From: Coenobita brevimanus
Taxonomy: Eukaryota > Arthropoda > Malacostraca > Decapoda > Coenobitidae
DNA length: 64,000 nucleotides
Assembly: GCA_032717465.1 (NCBI GenBank)
Contig: CM064690.1
Coordinates: 29,056,653-29,120,652, forward strand
Direction: 5' to 3'
Shown: piece after piece, positions 23,380 to 35,784 of the stretch
How positions within the stretch are numbered: position 1 is the stretch's first letter
Layout: every line of letters starts with the position of its first letter
Notes under the pieces: generated by a model
Told to the model about the DNA's origin: nothing
The model's input: the letters and a program-made list of their open reading frames with translations, nothing else
Database searches by the model: none
Made by a program: the position numbers and the translations under genes

Positions 23380-23629
23380 AGGGTGGGGAGGGGGGAAAGG
23401 AGGGAAGGGAGGGAGGAAGGAAAGGGGGAGGAAAAGTAGAGGAATTTGTTTTGCATGACGGTACTGAAGACACTTGTTACTATTATTTTGTTTATTATTA
23501 TTATTATTATTGTGATTATTATTATCATTTACATTATCATTATTGTTGTTATTGTTCATGTTATTTTTGCCAGTATTATTGTTATCGTCATCATCATAAT
23601 CATCATCATAATCATCGACATCATCATCG

Positions 23630-23662
<33 letters not shown>

Positions 23663-23670
23663 CCAGTTGC
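23380..23670. repeat. Purine tract then (ATT)n and (ATC)n triplets
   Basis: GGA/GGGA-rich 23,368-23,440, then ATT/GTT triplets to about 23,580 and ATC triplets to 23,662. Confidence 0.9.
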
Positions 23671-23934
23671 ATGGCGAAGCAGGAAAACAGCCCAACCCCA
23701 AAAAATGCATAAAATCTACCTAATGATATATGATACCCCCAAAACCATTAGCCTAATTACCAGGCAATTAGTTAATATTCTGTGGCAGTTATGTACGCTG
23801 GTGATTTACGTGTGAGGGTAATTAGGAATGAGGTGAGTAATTGGGTTGTTAATGATTTGCTGAAGGTAGTTGTGGATGTAGGATGGAGGGATGGATGGTA
23901 GAGTGTGTGAGTGATTGATATAGTAGGGAGGTAG

Positions 23935-24062
23935 GTAAGTAGATAGATAGATAGATAGATAGATGGATAGATAGATAGATGGACAGATAGATAGGTATAT
24001 AGATAGACAGGTATAGAGTTAGATGGATAGGTAGATAAGTAGATAAATAGATAGATATCGAT
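23935..24062. repeat. Degenerate (GATA)n tract
   Basis: GATA words with GGTA and GACA variants over about 125 bp. Confidence 0.85.
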
Positions 24063-24184
24063 GGGTGGATAAATTATGTTATTATTATCATTACTACTAC
24101 TACTACTACTACTACCAACAGCAACAGCAATATTGATGTTTCGCAGAGTGTTTGTGAATAAATCAAGATAATAGCAAGCGTAAC

Positions 24185-24830
<646 letters not shown>

Positions 24831-24894
24831 GAGAGGGCAGGTCGAGTAGGGTCATTCCTCAGGGGCCACTTAGCTCCTCTCCCTTGGCGATTTA

Positions 24895-25095
24895 TTCTCT
24901 CTACTGTACTCTTTGCAGCTTAATTTAGCCTAGGTTTTTGTCCCTTTGCAGCTTATTTTATGAAGCTTTTCGGCAGGAAGGACTGCTGTGGCTCTACATC
25001 CCTTTCTTAGCACTTCTTCGTGACTAGCATCATATTCTGATATTAATCTGTTGCTGAAATGCAGTGTCACTGGGTCTTCTGATAAGGCTTAGATA

Positions 25096-25142
<47 letters not shown>

Positions 25143-25190
25143 CATTACCAGCTGACAGCAATTTTAGGCCAAGTTAGAGTTAAGAAAAAA
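24895..25190. mobile_element. M1 element split by a (GA)n tract
   Basis: The left half has TTGCAGCTTAATTTAGCC-like and CACTTCTTCGTGACTAGCAT; the right end AATTTTAGGCCAAGTTAGAG lies at 25,160-25,180. Between them is (GA)n at 25,098-25,140 and a short insert. Confidence 0.6.
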
Positions 25191-25351
25191 AAAGAAATAG
25201 GAAGAAAAATGTAAAAAAAGAAAAAAAAAAAGAAAATGGAGGAAAGGAGTCAATTTTAGGCCAAGATAGAGTGAACAGAGTATAGAAATAGACAGAATTA
25301 TAGAAGGGGTCAGTGTTAAGCCAAGTTAAGGTGAAAGGAGTATACAAAATA

Positions 25352-25361
25352 TATATATACA

Positions 25362-25435
<74 letters not shown>

Positions 25436-25447
25436 CAGTATATATGC
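25352..25447. repeat. (AT)n microsatellite
   Basis: Alternating TA over about 85 bases with GCA and CAG interruptions that mirror each other. Confidence 0.95.
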
Positions 25448-25545
25448 GGTTTGAAGAGGAACATTTGTGAGTGTCAAGAGAGTGATTAAGAAAGGTGACG
25501 CAACCGTGTGCCACCTATGCTTACTGTGTCGCACCTGTGTCAATT

Positions 25546-25744
<199 letters not shown>

Positions 25745-25981
25745 TCAATATTCCTTTCCCTGAGGCAAAGCGTAACATCGACATATTTAACATCAATAAC
25801 ATTCAACAGGGCATAGAGGTGGCGTGTGCGGAATAAATCGCTTAGAATGATGCGTCACGAAGGCCGAAATGCGTTGTACAGCTCGTCCCTTAACAAAAAA
25901 ATCTTTATCATAATTTTTGTGGCTGAAAGTAAGTTGCTAGTAAAGATTGCGTCAGCGATATCTTTTGCAAGTCATGACACC

Positions 25982-25983
<2 letters not shown>

Positions 25984-26030
<47 letters not shown>

Positions 26031-26153
26031 AGGAAGGAGAGTTACATAGTTACATAGATACACAGACCACACAGACCTTACGGTCCCTACGAGATGGTCC
26101 GGCCTTAATCCTAATATAGTGCATAGGAGCAGGAGAAAAGGATAGCACAGCAG

Positions 26154-26190
<37 letters not shown>

Positions 26191-26274
26191 GGGGGGGAGA
26201 GCGAGAAAGCAAAAAGGTGTTGACGGAGAGGGGGAAGGGGCGAGAGAAGGTGGAAGGGGGAGGGGGTTAGAGTG

Positions 26275-26302
<28 letters not shown>
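25984..26302. repeat. (GA)n tracts and purine-rich DNA
   Basis: (GA)n at 25,985-26,027, 26,155-26,180 and 26,276-26,300 with GGGG-rich purine DNA between. Confidence 0.9.
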
Positions 26303-26305
<3 letters not shown>

Positions 26306-26354
26306 AGGGGCCTATGAAGAGTGACAAAGGAAAGCAAACTCGAGGCTGATTACA

Positions 26355-26670
26355 TGAAAACATAAGAAGAAAGGATAATTGCATTAGGCCAGTTGACCCA
26401 TGTGAGGCAGCCGCTACGAGAGTGATTAAACTACTGGAATAAGGCAAGGATAGCAAAGTAGAAGGCTCTCCCCCACCCACCAAACCCTCCAGCGAAAACC
26501 GGCAGGAAAAAATCAGAAGGAACACCACACAGTATAGGAAAACTGACGTGAAAATTTTATAGGAAAGTGCGAAAGGAGAAAAGAGGAAAAAGAATGAATT
26601 AGTACTGTTTTTTTTAGTTTTTTTTTATTTTTTTATTAATATCCAATCCTTACTTTTCATATGCTAAATT
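26355..26670 (-). mobile_element. LINE-B 3' untranslated end
   Basis: Plus strand AACATAAGAAGAAAGGATAA, TTGACCCATGTGAGGCAGCC, AAGGCTCTCCCCCACCCACC and AACCGGCAGGAAAAAATCAG follow the same order as 55,722-55,975, where the same sequence lies beyond the end of a LINE reverse-transcriptase frame. So this is the non-coding 3' end of that family in minus orientation. Confidence 0.65.
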
Positions 26671-26754
26671 AATCTGCTGTTACAACTTATTATTGATGAT
26701 GGTGAGGGGGAAATTTAGGCCAAGTTAAAGCAAAAGGAGTATAGGAACTTATAG

Positions 26755-26985
26755 TAGTGCTATTGTTGGTAGTAGTGGTAGCAGTGGTAGCAATGGTAGT
26801 GGTGGTGGTAATGGTAGTGGTGGTGGCAGTGGTAGTGGTGGTGGCAGTGGTAGTGGTGGTGGCAGTGGTAGTGGTGGTGGCAGTGGTAGTGGTGGTGATA
26901 GTGGTAGTAGTGGTGTTGGTGGTAGTGGTGGTGGTATTAGTAGTGATAGTAATGATAGTTGTGGTAGCAGTGGTGTGTGCGTCCT
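26755..26985. repeat. (GGT/AGT)n with 18-bp higher-order unit
   Basis: GGTGGTGGCAGTGGTAGT repeats about four times within a GGT-rich block of about 230 bp. Confidence 0.9.
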
Positions 26986-27039
26986 TGCCATACCCCTAAG
27001 TCATGCATCTCTTCTCCCACCAACACCACTATCCTTTTC

Positions 27040-27345
27040 CCAAACACCCTTCCTCAGCGATTTATTTTTTGGTAATGGCTTGTTAATATCCTATTGTACC
27101 TTATTTATGAAGAGGATGGCTATATTGGAAGAATTTATGTAGCACGGAAGAGGGCAGGAAGATGTAATAAACAAAATAAATCGCTTAGGAAAAGGTGTTA
27201 GTGAGCTTCCTTGTGGACGTTATATATGCAGTGTATGGGTGCATTGGAAGGATTTATGTAGCACGGAAGAGATCAGTAAGGTGTAGTAAGCAAAATAAAT
27301 CGCTTAGGAAAATCTGTTAGGGAGATCCTCAGCCGACGAGAGTAC
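27040..27345. mobile_element. MITE-like element, family M2, one full and one partial copy
   Basis: The left end has CTTCCTCAGCGATTTATTTT and the right end AAATAAATCGCTTAGGAAAA then GGTGTTAGTGAGC, which are inverse. The interior ATTGGAAGAATTTATGTAGC CACGG-type word is shared with 29.1 kb. A second right half (27,240-27,335) follows directly, a tandem partial duplication. Confidence 0.7.
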
Positions 27346-27383
27346 GTGTCTTTGTTTATATTTCTTTTCAATCTCTATATTCT

Positions 27384-27560
27384 CTGCATCATACTAGTCA
27401 CGAAGAAGTGCCATGGAAAGGATGTAGTTGTTACCCTAACCAGGCGTAAAATTGCAATCTCTATCGTCATTGCTGAGTTGCAGGAGATTAACACAGGAAT
27501 ATAATGCTAGTCACGAAGAAGTGCTGGGGAGAGAGAGAGAGAGAGAGAGAGAGAGCAAGT
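27384..27560. mobile_element. M1 fragments and (GA)n
   Basis: Two M1 signature words, ACTAGTCACGAAGAAGTGCC near 27,393 and AATGCTAGTCACGAAGAAGT near 27,503, with an M1 end-like AGGCGTAAAATTGCAATCTC between. Then (GA)n 27,531-27,556. Confidence 0.6.
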
Positions 27561-27739
27561 CACGGTGAGAGGTGCAAAAGGTGAGTGAGGTAGGTACGGA
27601 AGGGAGAGTGGGAGGTAGGGAGAGAGGAAGAGATGGAGGGAGGGAGGGAGGAAGAGAAGGAAGGAGGGAGGGAGACAGGAAGAGGAGGGCGGGGTGGGTA
27701 AGGGTGGGGATGCGGAAGGTATAAGGTTAATTATAGTTT

Positions 27740-27807
<68 letters not shown>

Positions 27808-27839
27808 AGATACTCATGCCACTTGAAGAACGTTCCGCA

Positions 27840-27927
<88 letters not shown>
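27740..27927. repeat. (GA)n, (CT)n-(AC)n
   Basis: (GA)n at 27,741-27,807, then (CT)n-(AC)n at 27,840-27,926. Confidence 0.95.
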
Positions 27928-27984
27928 GAGTGACTTGGGTATTTCCTTTGTAAACAGGCATTCAAGGTTCTTCTTCAGCTCCCC

Positions 27985-28105
27985 CTCCAGGTCACCCTCC
28001 AGTCCCAGTCCAGTCCCCCCTCCAATCCCCCTCCAGGTCACCCTCCAGTCCCAGTCCAGTCCCCCCTCCAATCCCCCTCCAGGTCACCCTCCAGGTTTCC
28101 CCTCT
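27985..28105. repeat. 46-bp minisatellite, about 2.5 copies
   Basis: The unit AGGTCACCCTCCAGTCCCAG continues with TCCAGTCCCCCCTCCAATCC. The two full copies look identical. Confidence 0.9.
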
Positions 28106-28186
28106 TAGTCCCCCTCCAGGACCTCCTCTAAGACATGCATCACGATTTAGTTTCCCTCCTTCTGTGAAAATCATGTTTATTCTCAA

Positions 28187-28314
<128 letters not shown>

Positions 28315-28850
28315 CAGTATATGTGGTGTCTAAATGGATATGTGGAAATTGTGTGAATACTTTACATAGAAATATATACATAATTAAGCATGTGCCAAGA
28401 GACTTTATTGCAGTGAGATTATATCGGTAAATGGATTGTTCCTTGTGGTAAAGGCGAGAAAAAAGATAAAGTCATGTAAACAAAATTGCTTTAAAATAAT
28501 TGTCAATAAGAGAATGCCACTAATTTGAGACTATAAGATCGCGTTGTTTCATTCTTAACAACGCTTTCAGTCGTTCCTTTAAAGTTTCCATCAAATATTA
28601 AGTCCAACAAGGCACTGCTTCTCACTGTTTCCCTGTACGACACATTGACGCTGGGTTTGGAAGGTAGGGAAGAAAGTTTTTATCGAATTTATTATTATTA
28701 TTATTTATTTTATGCTTGGTAGTCCTAATCACCCGGTAGGGATCGTAAGGTCTGTGTCATCTGTGTAACTCGCTCTTTCTCTCTTAAGGTCATCGCACTC
28801 TCTCAAAGGACACTCTTTTTGGAAACCATGTTGGAACGTGGGTTATGTAA
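28315..28850. other. No gene seen
   Basis: No exon, RNA gene or named repeat is recognised in this stretch. (CT)n follows at 28,853-28,882. Confidence 0.4.
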
Positions 28851-28851
28851 T

Positions 28852-28887
<36 letters not shown>

Positions 28888-28999
28888 TTTTATCCATATA
28901 GTTTATTGTGTTGTAGTGATTTATTCTTATTTTATTACCCCGTTGTAAAGTAACAAATCAAGCTTAATTTATCAGGCGATTTTAATGTTCGCCATCTCG

Positions 29000-29192
29000 T
29001 CGGCTGAGGAAGCTCTCAAACACCTTTTCCTTAGCGATTGATTTAATTTATTTCACCTTCCCGTCCTCTTCCGTGTTACATAAATCCTTCCAATATCGCC
29101 ATACTCCGCCTAAATGACGTACAAAGGGATATTAACCAGCCATATCAAAAAATAAATCGCCTAGGAAGAGGTGTTAGGGAGCGTGTGTAACT
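29000..29192. mobile_element. MITE-like element, family M2, complete copy
   Basis: Left end GAGGAAGCTCTCAAACACCT then TTTCCTTAGCGATTGATTT; right end AAATAAATCGCCTAGGAAGA then GGTGTTAGGGAGC. The ends are inverse over about 38 bases with few mismatches. The interior carries CCTCTTCCGTGTTACATAAA and TCCTTCCAATATCGCCATAC. About 190 bp, no ORF. Confidence 0.75.
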
Positions 29193-29246
29193 AGCAATTC
29201 AAAAGTTAAAATAAAAAATAAATAAAAGAAATTGTAATCCAGGAAC

Positions 29247-29352
29247 TATACTCCTTTTGTTTTAACTTGGCCTAAAATTGCCATCTCTCCATGTAGCAAC
29301 AGATTAATAGAAGAATTACAGTCTAGTGCTGGTCACGAAGAAGTTCCCAGAA
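29247..29352. mobile_element. M1 half element
   Basis: Left end CTATACTCCTTTTGTTTTAA CTTGGCCTAAAATTG then the interior GGTCACGAAGAAGTTC. The right half is missing. Confidence 0.65.
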
Positions 29353-29439
29353 AAGAATGTTAAGTGTAGCATTGTCTTCTTCTTCTCCTTCTCCTCCTCC
29401 TCCTCCTCCTTCTAGTACGGGTAAAATAACAGTGAGGTC

Positions 29440-29605
29440 CATCCATAACGCTCCCCTCTCGTGTCTTGCAGGGACGGCTCAGCGTTATCAGTGTCCATCT
29501 CCCACGCCCACACCAGCAGACTGAGCGAATTTCTGTCTGCAGCGCTATTTACGATCCATCCGAGATATAAAATTAGCTCATCGTTCTGAAGGGGTTAACT
29601 TGTGC
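29440..29605 (-). repeat. Dispersed repeat R-CTC, inverted copy
   Basis: CCCACGCCCACACCAGCAGA CTGAGC is the reverse complement of the core at 5.0 kb. A CGGCTCAGCG word lies upstream, and GAAGGGGTTAAC ends it, as at 45.75 kb. Confidence 0.55.
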
Positions 29606-29641
29606 CATGTTGGGTTAGGCTGGGTTGGGCCGAGGTGAAGA

Positions 29642-29642
<1 letters not shown>

Positions 29643-29732
<90 letters not shown>

Positions 29733-29761
29733 CGCAATCACTCTGGCACTACCTCAAGCAA

Positions 29762-29804
<43 letters not shown>

Positions 29805-29833
29805 CGCAGTCACTCTTGCACTACCTCAAGCAA

Positions 29834-29873
<40 letters not shown>

Positions 29874-29981
29874 TTAATATCTGAGTGTGAATGGGGTAAG
29901 GGGGCTATCGTGTGTGTGTATGTATTAGTGTGCGTGTGTACGTATACTGTGTGTGTGCGTCTGTATCTAAGTGTTTACTTT

Positions 29982-30040
<59 letters not shown>
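29643..30040. repeat. Compound (GT)n region with duplicated spacer
   Basis: GT runs separated by GGCGCAATCACTCTGGCACT ACCTCAAGCAATTT, which occurs twice (29,730 and 29,803), then degenerate GT to 30,040. Confidence 0.9.
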
Positions 30041-30174
30041 GTGTGTGTATGTACGTTCCATTTGCATGTGTTGGAACGTCTGTGTGTACATGTGTGCACT
30101 TATGTGTACGTAGTCTTACACAATCGCGCAATCAATATTCAAGATGACTCGCGGCTTTTTAGACCCACCCACCT

Positions 30175-30225
30175 CTCTCTCTCTCTCTCTCATTGTGCCA
30201 ATCTGTCTCGAGCCGTTCCCCTCTC

Positions 30226-30281
<56 letters not shown>

Positions 30282-30320
30282 CGAAGATCGATGTCTCTAG
30301 TTACATCATCACTTATATAA

Positions 30321-30390
<70 letters not shown>
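30175..30390. repeat. (CT)n and (CT)n-(AC)n tracts
   Basis: (CT)n at 30,175-30,191, (CT)n-(AC)n at 30,227-30,277 and (CT)n at 30,324-30,389. Confidence 0.95.
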
Positions 30391-30520
30391 AGGCGAGTGT
30401 GACCAGCCTCGCTCATCCCTGAATGGCCTTATTGGTTGGAGCGCCTTAGCCCACTTGACCACCAGGTATCATTTGGTGTTATGGTTACCACCCAGCGTAG
30501 TTAGTGGTTTCGATTCGTTG
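30391..30520 (+). mobile_element. SINE-like repeat, copy 3, partial
   Basis: GTGTGACCAGCCTCGCTCAT, ATTGGTTGGAGCGCCTTAG, ACCACCAGG and ATGGTTACCACCC follow the order of 12,390-12,560. Confidence 0.5.
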
Positions 30521-30616
30521 CTTGGGAGCTTTTGCCACCCATGGAAGGATTTATAATGACTGCAGTGTATTATGTACCTTGTTTTACTCTCTCTCTCTCT
30601 CTCTCTCTTTATCAGT

Positions 30617-30795
30617 CCATCTACATCTATCTATATCCAGACGTTTAAATCCCGTAAGGGGTGGCCACAAACAGATCGCCTCCATGTCGCCCTGTCCTCT
30701 GCCATTTCGTTGTCCTCCCCCCAACTTACACCCCCCCCTCTCTCACATACCTCTCCACTCCATCTCATCCCCGGTCTCCCTTTCCCCCTCCCCCC
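30617..30795 (-). mobile_element. LINE-A 3' end with readable C-terminus
   Basis: The minus strand encodes GRGKGRPGMRWSGEV ... EDRATWRRSVCGHPLRDLNV and a stop. The GRP-x2-RW ... DR-x-WRR pattern is the usual end of non-LTR (RTE/CR1-like) reverse-transcriptase ORFs. The plus strand starts with CTATCTATATCCAGACG. Confidence 0.7.
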
Positions 30796-30804
30796 CTTCT
30801 TGAA

Positions 30805-31002
30805 TCCTACAACCTTTTCACTCCAACCTGACCTAAAATTGCCATCTCTCCATCTTAAGTACGGAGCCGATCGAGGCATTAACACCAGAATATGATGCTA
30901 GTCACGAAGAAGTGCCGTGGAAAGGATGTAGAGCCACGTGAAATAAGCTGTAACAGGACAAAACTCTGAGCCAAGTTAAGATAAAAGGACTACAGCTAGT
31001 AT
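30805..31002. mobile_element. MITE-like element, family M1, complete copy
   Basis: Left end ACCTTTTCACTCCAACCTGA CCTAAAATTG; right end GAGCCAAGTTAAGATAAAAG GACTACAG, inverse of the left. Interior GATGCTAGTCACGAAGAAGT then GGAAAGGATGTAGAGCCAC. About 195 bp. Confidence 0.75.
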
Positions 31003-31015
31003 TTTTGCAAGGGAT

Positions 31016-31016
<1 letters not shown>

Positions 31017-31050
<34 letters not shown>

Positions 31051-31145
31051 CATATACACTCGTTGGCCATGGCATACATTTTTCTGTGAGGCTGTTATAT
31101 GCCACAGAAAACCAGCTGGTGATGGTAGACTCTCTCTCTCTCTTT

Positions 31146-31213
<68 letters not shown>
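31017..31213. repeat. (CT)n and (AC)n tracts
   Basis: (CT)n at 31,017-31,047 and (AC)n at 31,147-31,212. Confidence 0.95.
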
Positions 31214-31214
<1 letters not shown>

Positions 31215-32155
31215 AGGACCACACAGACACCACCCAACCTTTGTAACCTACTTTTATTTTGTACCATACGCTTGTACATTATGAATTTCTTTGTACCCTA
31301 ACCCACGCAGGAAGTACAGTGGGGTACAAAAATTCTCCTAACTTTTTACCTTTTCTCATCATCACCTTTTTTCGACAAGCAAAAGTTTGTGAGGTGAGAG
31401 AGGCTTGATGTGTTTCTCTCTAGTCGAGCAGAAAGTACAGTGGGATATGAAAGCTCTGCTGAAAATAGAGAACGAAAGGAAAAAAAGAGAAATAAAAAGA
31501 AAAAAGAAAGATAATAAAGAAAGAAAGAAAAAGATAGAAAAAGGAAGAAATAAAGAAATAGAGAGAAAGAAGAAGAAAAAATCCAACTCATTTTACACGT
31601 ACGATTTAACATTTTACGTTACGTGGAATTTTGCAGGCATGTTACTTTGTTTACCGTCTTTCGCCTACTGGCTTATAGTCGGAAAACTCACAGGTCCATA
31701 CTTCAGGGTTCTTACGAATTGTACATAAAGAGTTAAAAGCAATATTAATGCTAATATAAACATAGGGAAGTCAACAACAAAAACAGGATATAAAGCAGCG
31801 ACAGTGCCAACAAACACAATAACAAAAACAACAGTGAAAGCAACAGTGAGAGCAACTACAACAGTAACAACAATTAAGTACAATAAAAACAATAACAGCA
31901 ATACAAAATAAAAGTTACAAGAGCAGCAACAATAACAACGATAAATTGATAACTACGGATATAAACAGAGACTACCAACAATAACAATAAATAGAACAAC
32001 AACAACAACATTAGCACAAACAAGAAAAACAACAATATCAGTGACGAAAATAAATATATATAACATTAAAGAAAGAATAACTAACAATAATAAATAATAA
32101 ATAACAAAAGTGCAACACAAATAACAACATCGGTAAATATAACAAACTCAGTGCA

Positions 32156-32158
<3 letters not shown>
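31214..32158. other. No gene seen; GAA- and AAC-rich spacer
   Basis: Purine-rich AAAGAAAG stretch 31,460-31,580, then AACAA-rich DNA 31,730-32,155. Apparent hydrophobic minus-strand ORFs come from the AAC triplets. It is the 3' flank of the gene at 32,241-34,057. Confidence 0.5.

Positions 32159-32159
<1 letters not shown>

Positions 32160-32222
<63 letters not shown>
32160..32222. repeat. (GA)n microsatellite
   Basis: GA run of about 62 bases, 19 bases beyond the stop codon of the minus-strand gene, so probably in its 3' UTR. Confidence 0.95.
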
Positions 32223-32223
<1 letters not shown>

Positions 32224-32240
32224 ATTGCTCCCTTTAGAGT

Positions 32241-34057
32241 TTAGGGAAAATATTGCCGAAAAAAAGCGCGATAGATTTGAGGGTAGAGAGCAACAGGAAT
32301 TTCTTCTCCTGGGGTACTGGTAAGAGGATTGATAGGCACCGTGATTCTGGTAGTTGTGGTAGGTGTGGTGGTTGTGGTGGTAGTGGTTGTAGTTGTAGGT
32401 GGTGTGGTTGTGGTGGTAGATGATGTGGTACTGGGTGTGGTGGTAGCTGTTGTGGTGGTTGTTGGTGTGGTTGTGGTGGTAGTGGTTGTAGTTGTACTGG
32501 GTGTGGTAGTGGTGGTGGTAATTGTGGTAGGTGTAGTACTGGGTGTGGTAGTGGTGGTAGGTGTGGTGGTTGTGGTGGGTGGTGTGGTTGTTGGTGTGGT
32601 GGTTGTGGGTGTGGTGTTAGTGGTTGTGGTAGTGGTGGTAGGTGTAGTGTTAGTGGTTGTGGTAGTGGTGGTAGGTGTAGTGTTAGTGGTTGTGGTGGTG
32701 GTAGGTGTGGTGGTTGAGGTGGGTGTTGTGGGTGTTGTGGGTGTGGTGTTAGTGGTTGTGGTAGTAGTGGTAGGTGTAGTGTTAGTGGTTGTGGTGGTGA
32801 TAGGTGTGGTGGTTGGGGTGGGTGGTGTGGTTGTTGGTGTGGTAGTTGTGGGGGTGGTGTTAGTGGTTGTGTTATGTGGTGTAGTAGTACTGGGTGTAGT
32901 GTTAGGAGTGGTAGTGGTGGTTGAAGGTATTGTGGTAGGTGGTGTGGTTGTTGGTGTGGTGGTGGTAGGAGTGGTAGTTGCTGTGGTGGTGGTAGTTGTG
33001 GTTGTCAGTGTGGTGATGGTAGTTGTGGTAGTTGGTGTGGTGGTGATAATTGTGGTAGTTGGTGTGGTGGCGGTAGTTGTGGTTGTCAGTGTGGTGGTGG
33101 TAGGTGTGGTAGTTGGTGTGGTGGTGGTAGCTGTGGTAGGGATAGTGGTAGTCAGGTTAGAAATGATGGTAGTTGTGGTAGGAATAGTGGTAGATGTGGT
33201 AGCAATGAGAGGAATAACCCAGGTAATAGGTGCATTGGGCATGATTCTCACCCATTGATTCTGATTCTGATTCTGATTCTGCGTGACCTGAATACTGATC
33301 CCTCGCCCCTGAGTAGCACGCCGGAGGATTCTAAGCTTCACCAGGCGGACACGGGGCTGAGTGGCTTGGTGATTCTCAGTGTGATTCTCGTTCTGATGCT
33401 GATTCTGATGGTGATCTATGAGAATCTGATTGGCAAAGTGATTCTGAGTGAGATCATTGCCGGCCTCTTGATACTGATTGGCATGGTGATTCTCAGTGTG
33501 ACTGTGATGATTCTGAAGACCATTGTTGTGCCTACGGATGTTCTGATCGGCAAAGTGATTCTGACTGAGATGGATGGCCTTGTGGTGCTGATTCTTGTGG
33601 TGATTCTGATGACGGAAATTCTGACTGTCCTGGTGATTCTGATGGCGATTCTTATGTGACTGGTAATGTTGACGGCGATTCTGATGTCCATGGTGATTCT
33701 GAATATGGTGATTCTGAGGGTAATCCATAAATGTCTTATAATTCTGGTGATTCTCATTATTATTCTGATGATTCTGACTGTGATAATTTTGATGCTGATT
33801 CTTATATACCTGATAAAATTGGCGATTCTTATCCTGGTGATTCTGGTGATTCTTAAAATTTTGGTGATTCTGTGCGTGGTAAATTCTTAGATTCTTATTA
33901 TTATCCCGGTGATTCTGGTGATTCTTGAAATTTTGGTGATTCTCTGTGCCCGTGTGATTCTGATTCTCCTGGTAGGTTGTGGTAGTTTGGGTGAGAATCA
34001 TGGTAGTTGGAATCGGCAGTGTGGTGGCATGGATTCTTTGTCCCTGTTCGAGGCTAT
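32241..34057 (-). CDS. Mucin-like protein, His/Asn/Gln-rich plus Thr-rich domains (shorter paralogue), large exon
   Basis: No named domain is recognised. The exon starts after a CAG acceptor at 34,058-34,060 with two bases completing a codon (phase 1 intron), and stays open for 604 codons to TAA. Residues in order: a short TTLPIPTT lead; about 220 residues dominated by N, H and Q in NHQN words; a linker with RLVKLRILRR; the marker TQNQNQNQNQWVRIMP; about 270 residues of Thr with Pro, Ser, Ile; then RITVPINP and a hydrophobic end (YRAFFRQYFP). The Thr block would be heavily O-glycosylated if secreted. The first exon, and hence any signal peptide, is not found. The same order, intron phase and PINP tail occur in the next gene upstream, so I infer a tandem duplicate. 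Confidence 0.7.
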
Positions 34058-34061
34058 CTGA

Positions 34062-34062
34062 A

Positions 34063-34102
<40 letters not shown>

Positions 34103-34158
34103 GGCTATATTTATTATTGTTACTGCTGCAACTACTACTACTACTGCTACTACTACTG

Positions 34159-34192
<34 letters not shown>

Positions 34193-34220
34193 TATCATTA
34201 TTATTATTATTATTATATTA
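34062..34220. repeat. (ATT)n and (ACT)n triplets beside the acceptor
   Basis: TTA/ATT triplets at 34,064-34,105, ACT triplets to about 34,150, then ATT again. On the minus strand this sits just upstream of the acceptor of the 32.2-34.1 kb exon, where a pyrimidine tract would be expected. The tract is thus AT-rich rather than C/T-rich. Confidence 0.85.
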
Positions 34221-34221
34221 T

Positions 34222-34470
34222 ACAGAAACTTATTGGGATAGAAAATATTCCACGACTGTCCAGTTAACCCTTTCTGTGTAGGGACTTTTATTATTTATTT
34301 ATTTATTTATTTATTTTTTTAGTGCAGGGATGGCAAATAATTATATCCAAGTACAGTATGGTATGAACTGAAAAATGATATAACTTTTTTTTTTTTCAAC
34401 TATTGGTTATCAGTTAGGGTGCATTATTTCCGGCGTGAGATTAGTTCCGAGCCCCGTCATACCCCCCCTC

Positions 34471-34516
<46 letters not shown>

Positions 34517-35784
34517 GTGGGAAGAGGTGTTCGTTACTGAGTAGTGATGGTAACGTCTTGGGGGTCTTTCTGTCCAGGTCTCCCCCTCACAGGATGCAGG
34601 GTTAGTAAAATACCTTGATAGAGAGATGAAGGATTTTTCAAAGGGTAAAAAAGTATAATAACATTTGTGGTTCTCTCAGTAGAAGCATCATCATCATAAT
34701 AATATCAAGAACAATTTTTGGTAATGCCTCTTCCATCATCATCATTATCATCATCATCATCATCAAGGAAAAATATTAATACTCTCTCGCATCCTCCTCC
34801 TCCTCCTCCTCCTCTTTATCATCATCATCATCATCATCATCACAAGTAAACAAAAACATATAATCTTGTGGTTTCTTTATATTTATCAGTAGAAGGTATA
34901 CAGTATATTAGGAGACATTTTATATATACAAATACAAAGGAAAATACAGAGTTAGGTTATACAGGGTTGCTCTTATAAATAAACAGTATAATGTGATTTC
35001 TGTGTGTTGTATATATGTATGCCCATTTATATTGATTATTTTCGTATAATGCCTATCTTGTATTTTCATTTATTGTCATCTTTCCTCATCTTTTTTTCGT
35101 TTTTAGGATTTTTACTCATTTTTTTACCATCCTCATTTCACCATCATCTTTATTTTCTTACTATTTTTCCTCAGCTTCTTTAAATTTATGTTATCTCTCA
35201 TCTTTTTTTTTTCTTTACATTTTTTATCTTTCATCTTTATTTTTTATCTTTGTTTTTTTCCATTTTTATTGTCCTTCCTCATCTTTTTTTTTCTTTTCTC
35301 ATCCTTCTTTCCATTTTATCGTCTTTCCTCATATTTTATTTTATATCGTCTTTCTTAATATTTTTTTTATTTCTATCATTTTTTTTTTTCATTTTTCCAT
35401 CTTTTCTCGCCAGTTCTCCAGTTTTTACCATTTTCTAACCCTTTTTTTTATTTTCTACTTATTTTACCATATTTTGCCTCATATTTCTTCCATATCTCTT
35501 TCATTTTTATTATCTTTCCTCATATTTTTCTCCATTTTTTGCCGTCTTCCCGTATTTTTTTTCTTTTAGTCCTTCTCCTCTTAGCTTTCGTTTATTATCA
35601 TTTTTATTATCACCCCTTTATTTTGCGTCCTCCCATATCTCTCTCCATTTATTACTTATCGTCTCTTCTCAGTTCTTTCTCCTTATCACCCTATGTTGTA
35701 TATTAAGACGCACCATTCCATATTCGCTTCAAAAATTATCTTCTCTGACAAATATGAATAAGTAAATAAATAAATAAATTTCCT
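34222..35784. other. Spacer between the two mucin genes; T-rich
   Basis: Contains ATTT and ATC repeats (34,290-34,320; 34,680-34,840), (CTGT)n near 34,475 and a strongly T-rich stretch 35,080-35,580. On the minus strand AATAAA-type signals occur in that stretch, suitable for polyadenylation of the upstream gene, but too many to choose one. No first exon of the downstream paralogue is recognised. Confidence 0.5.

Noticed and set aside
23447..23712. Isoleucine-rich frames at 23.4-23.7 kb
   Set aside because: They come from ATT and ATC triplet tracts.
32329..33258. 309-residue plus-strand open frame of Val/Gly
   Set aside because: It is the complement of the Thr-rich block of the minus-strand gene (ACN codons read as GTN/GGN). 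No splice or start support.
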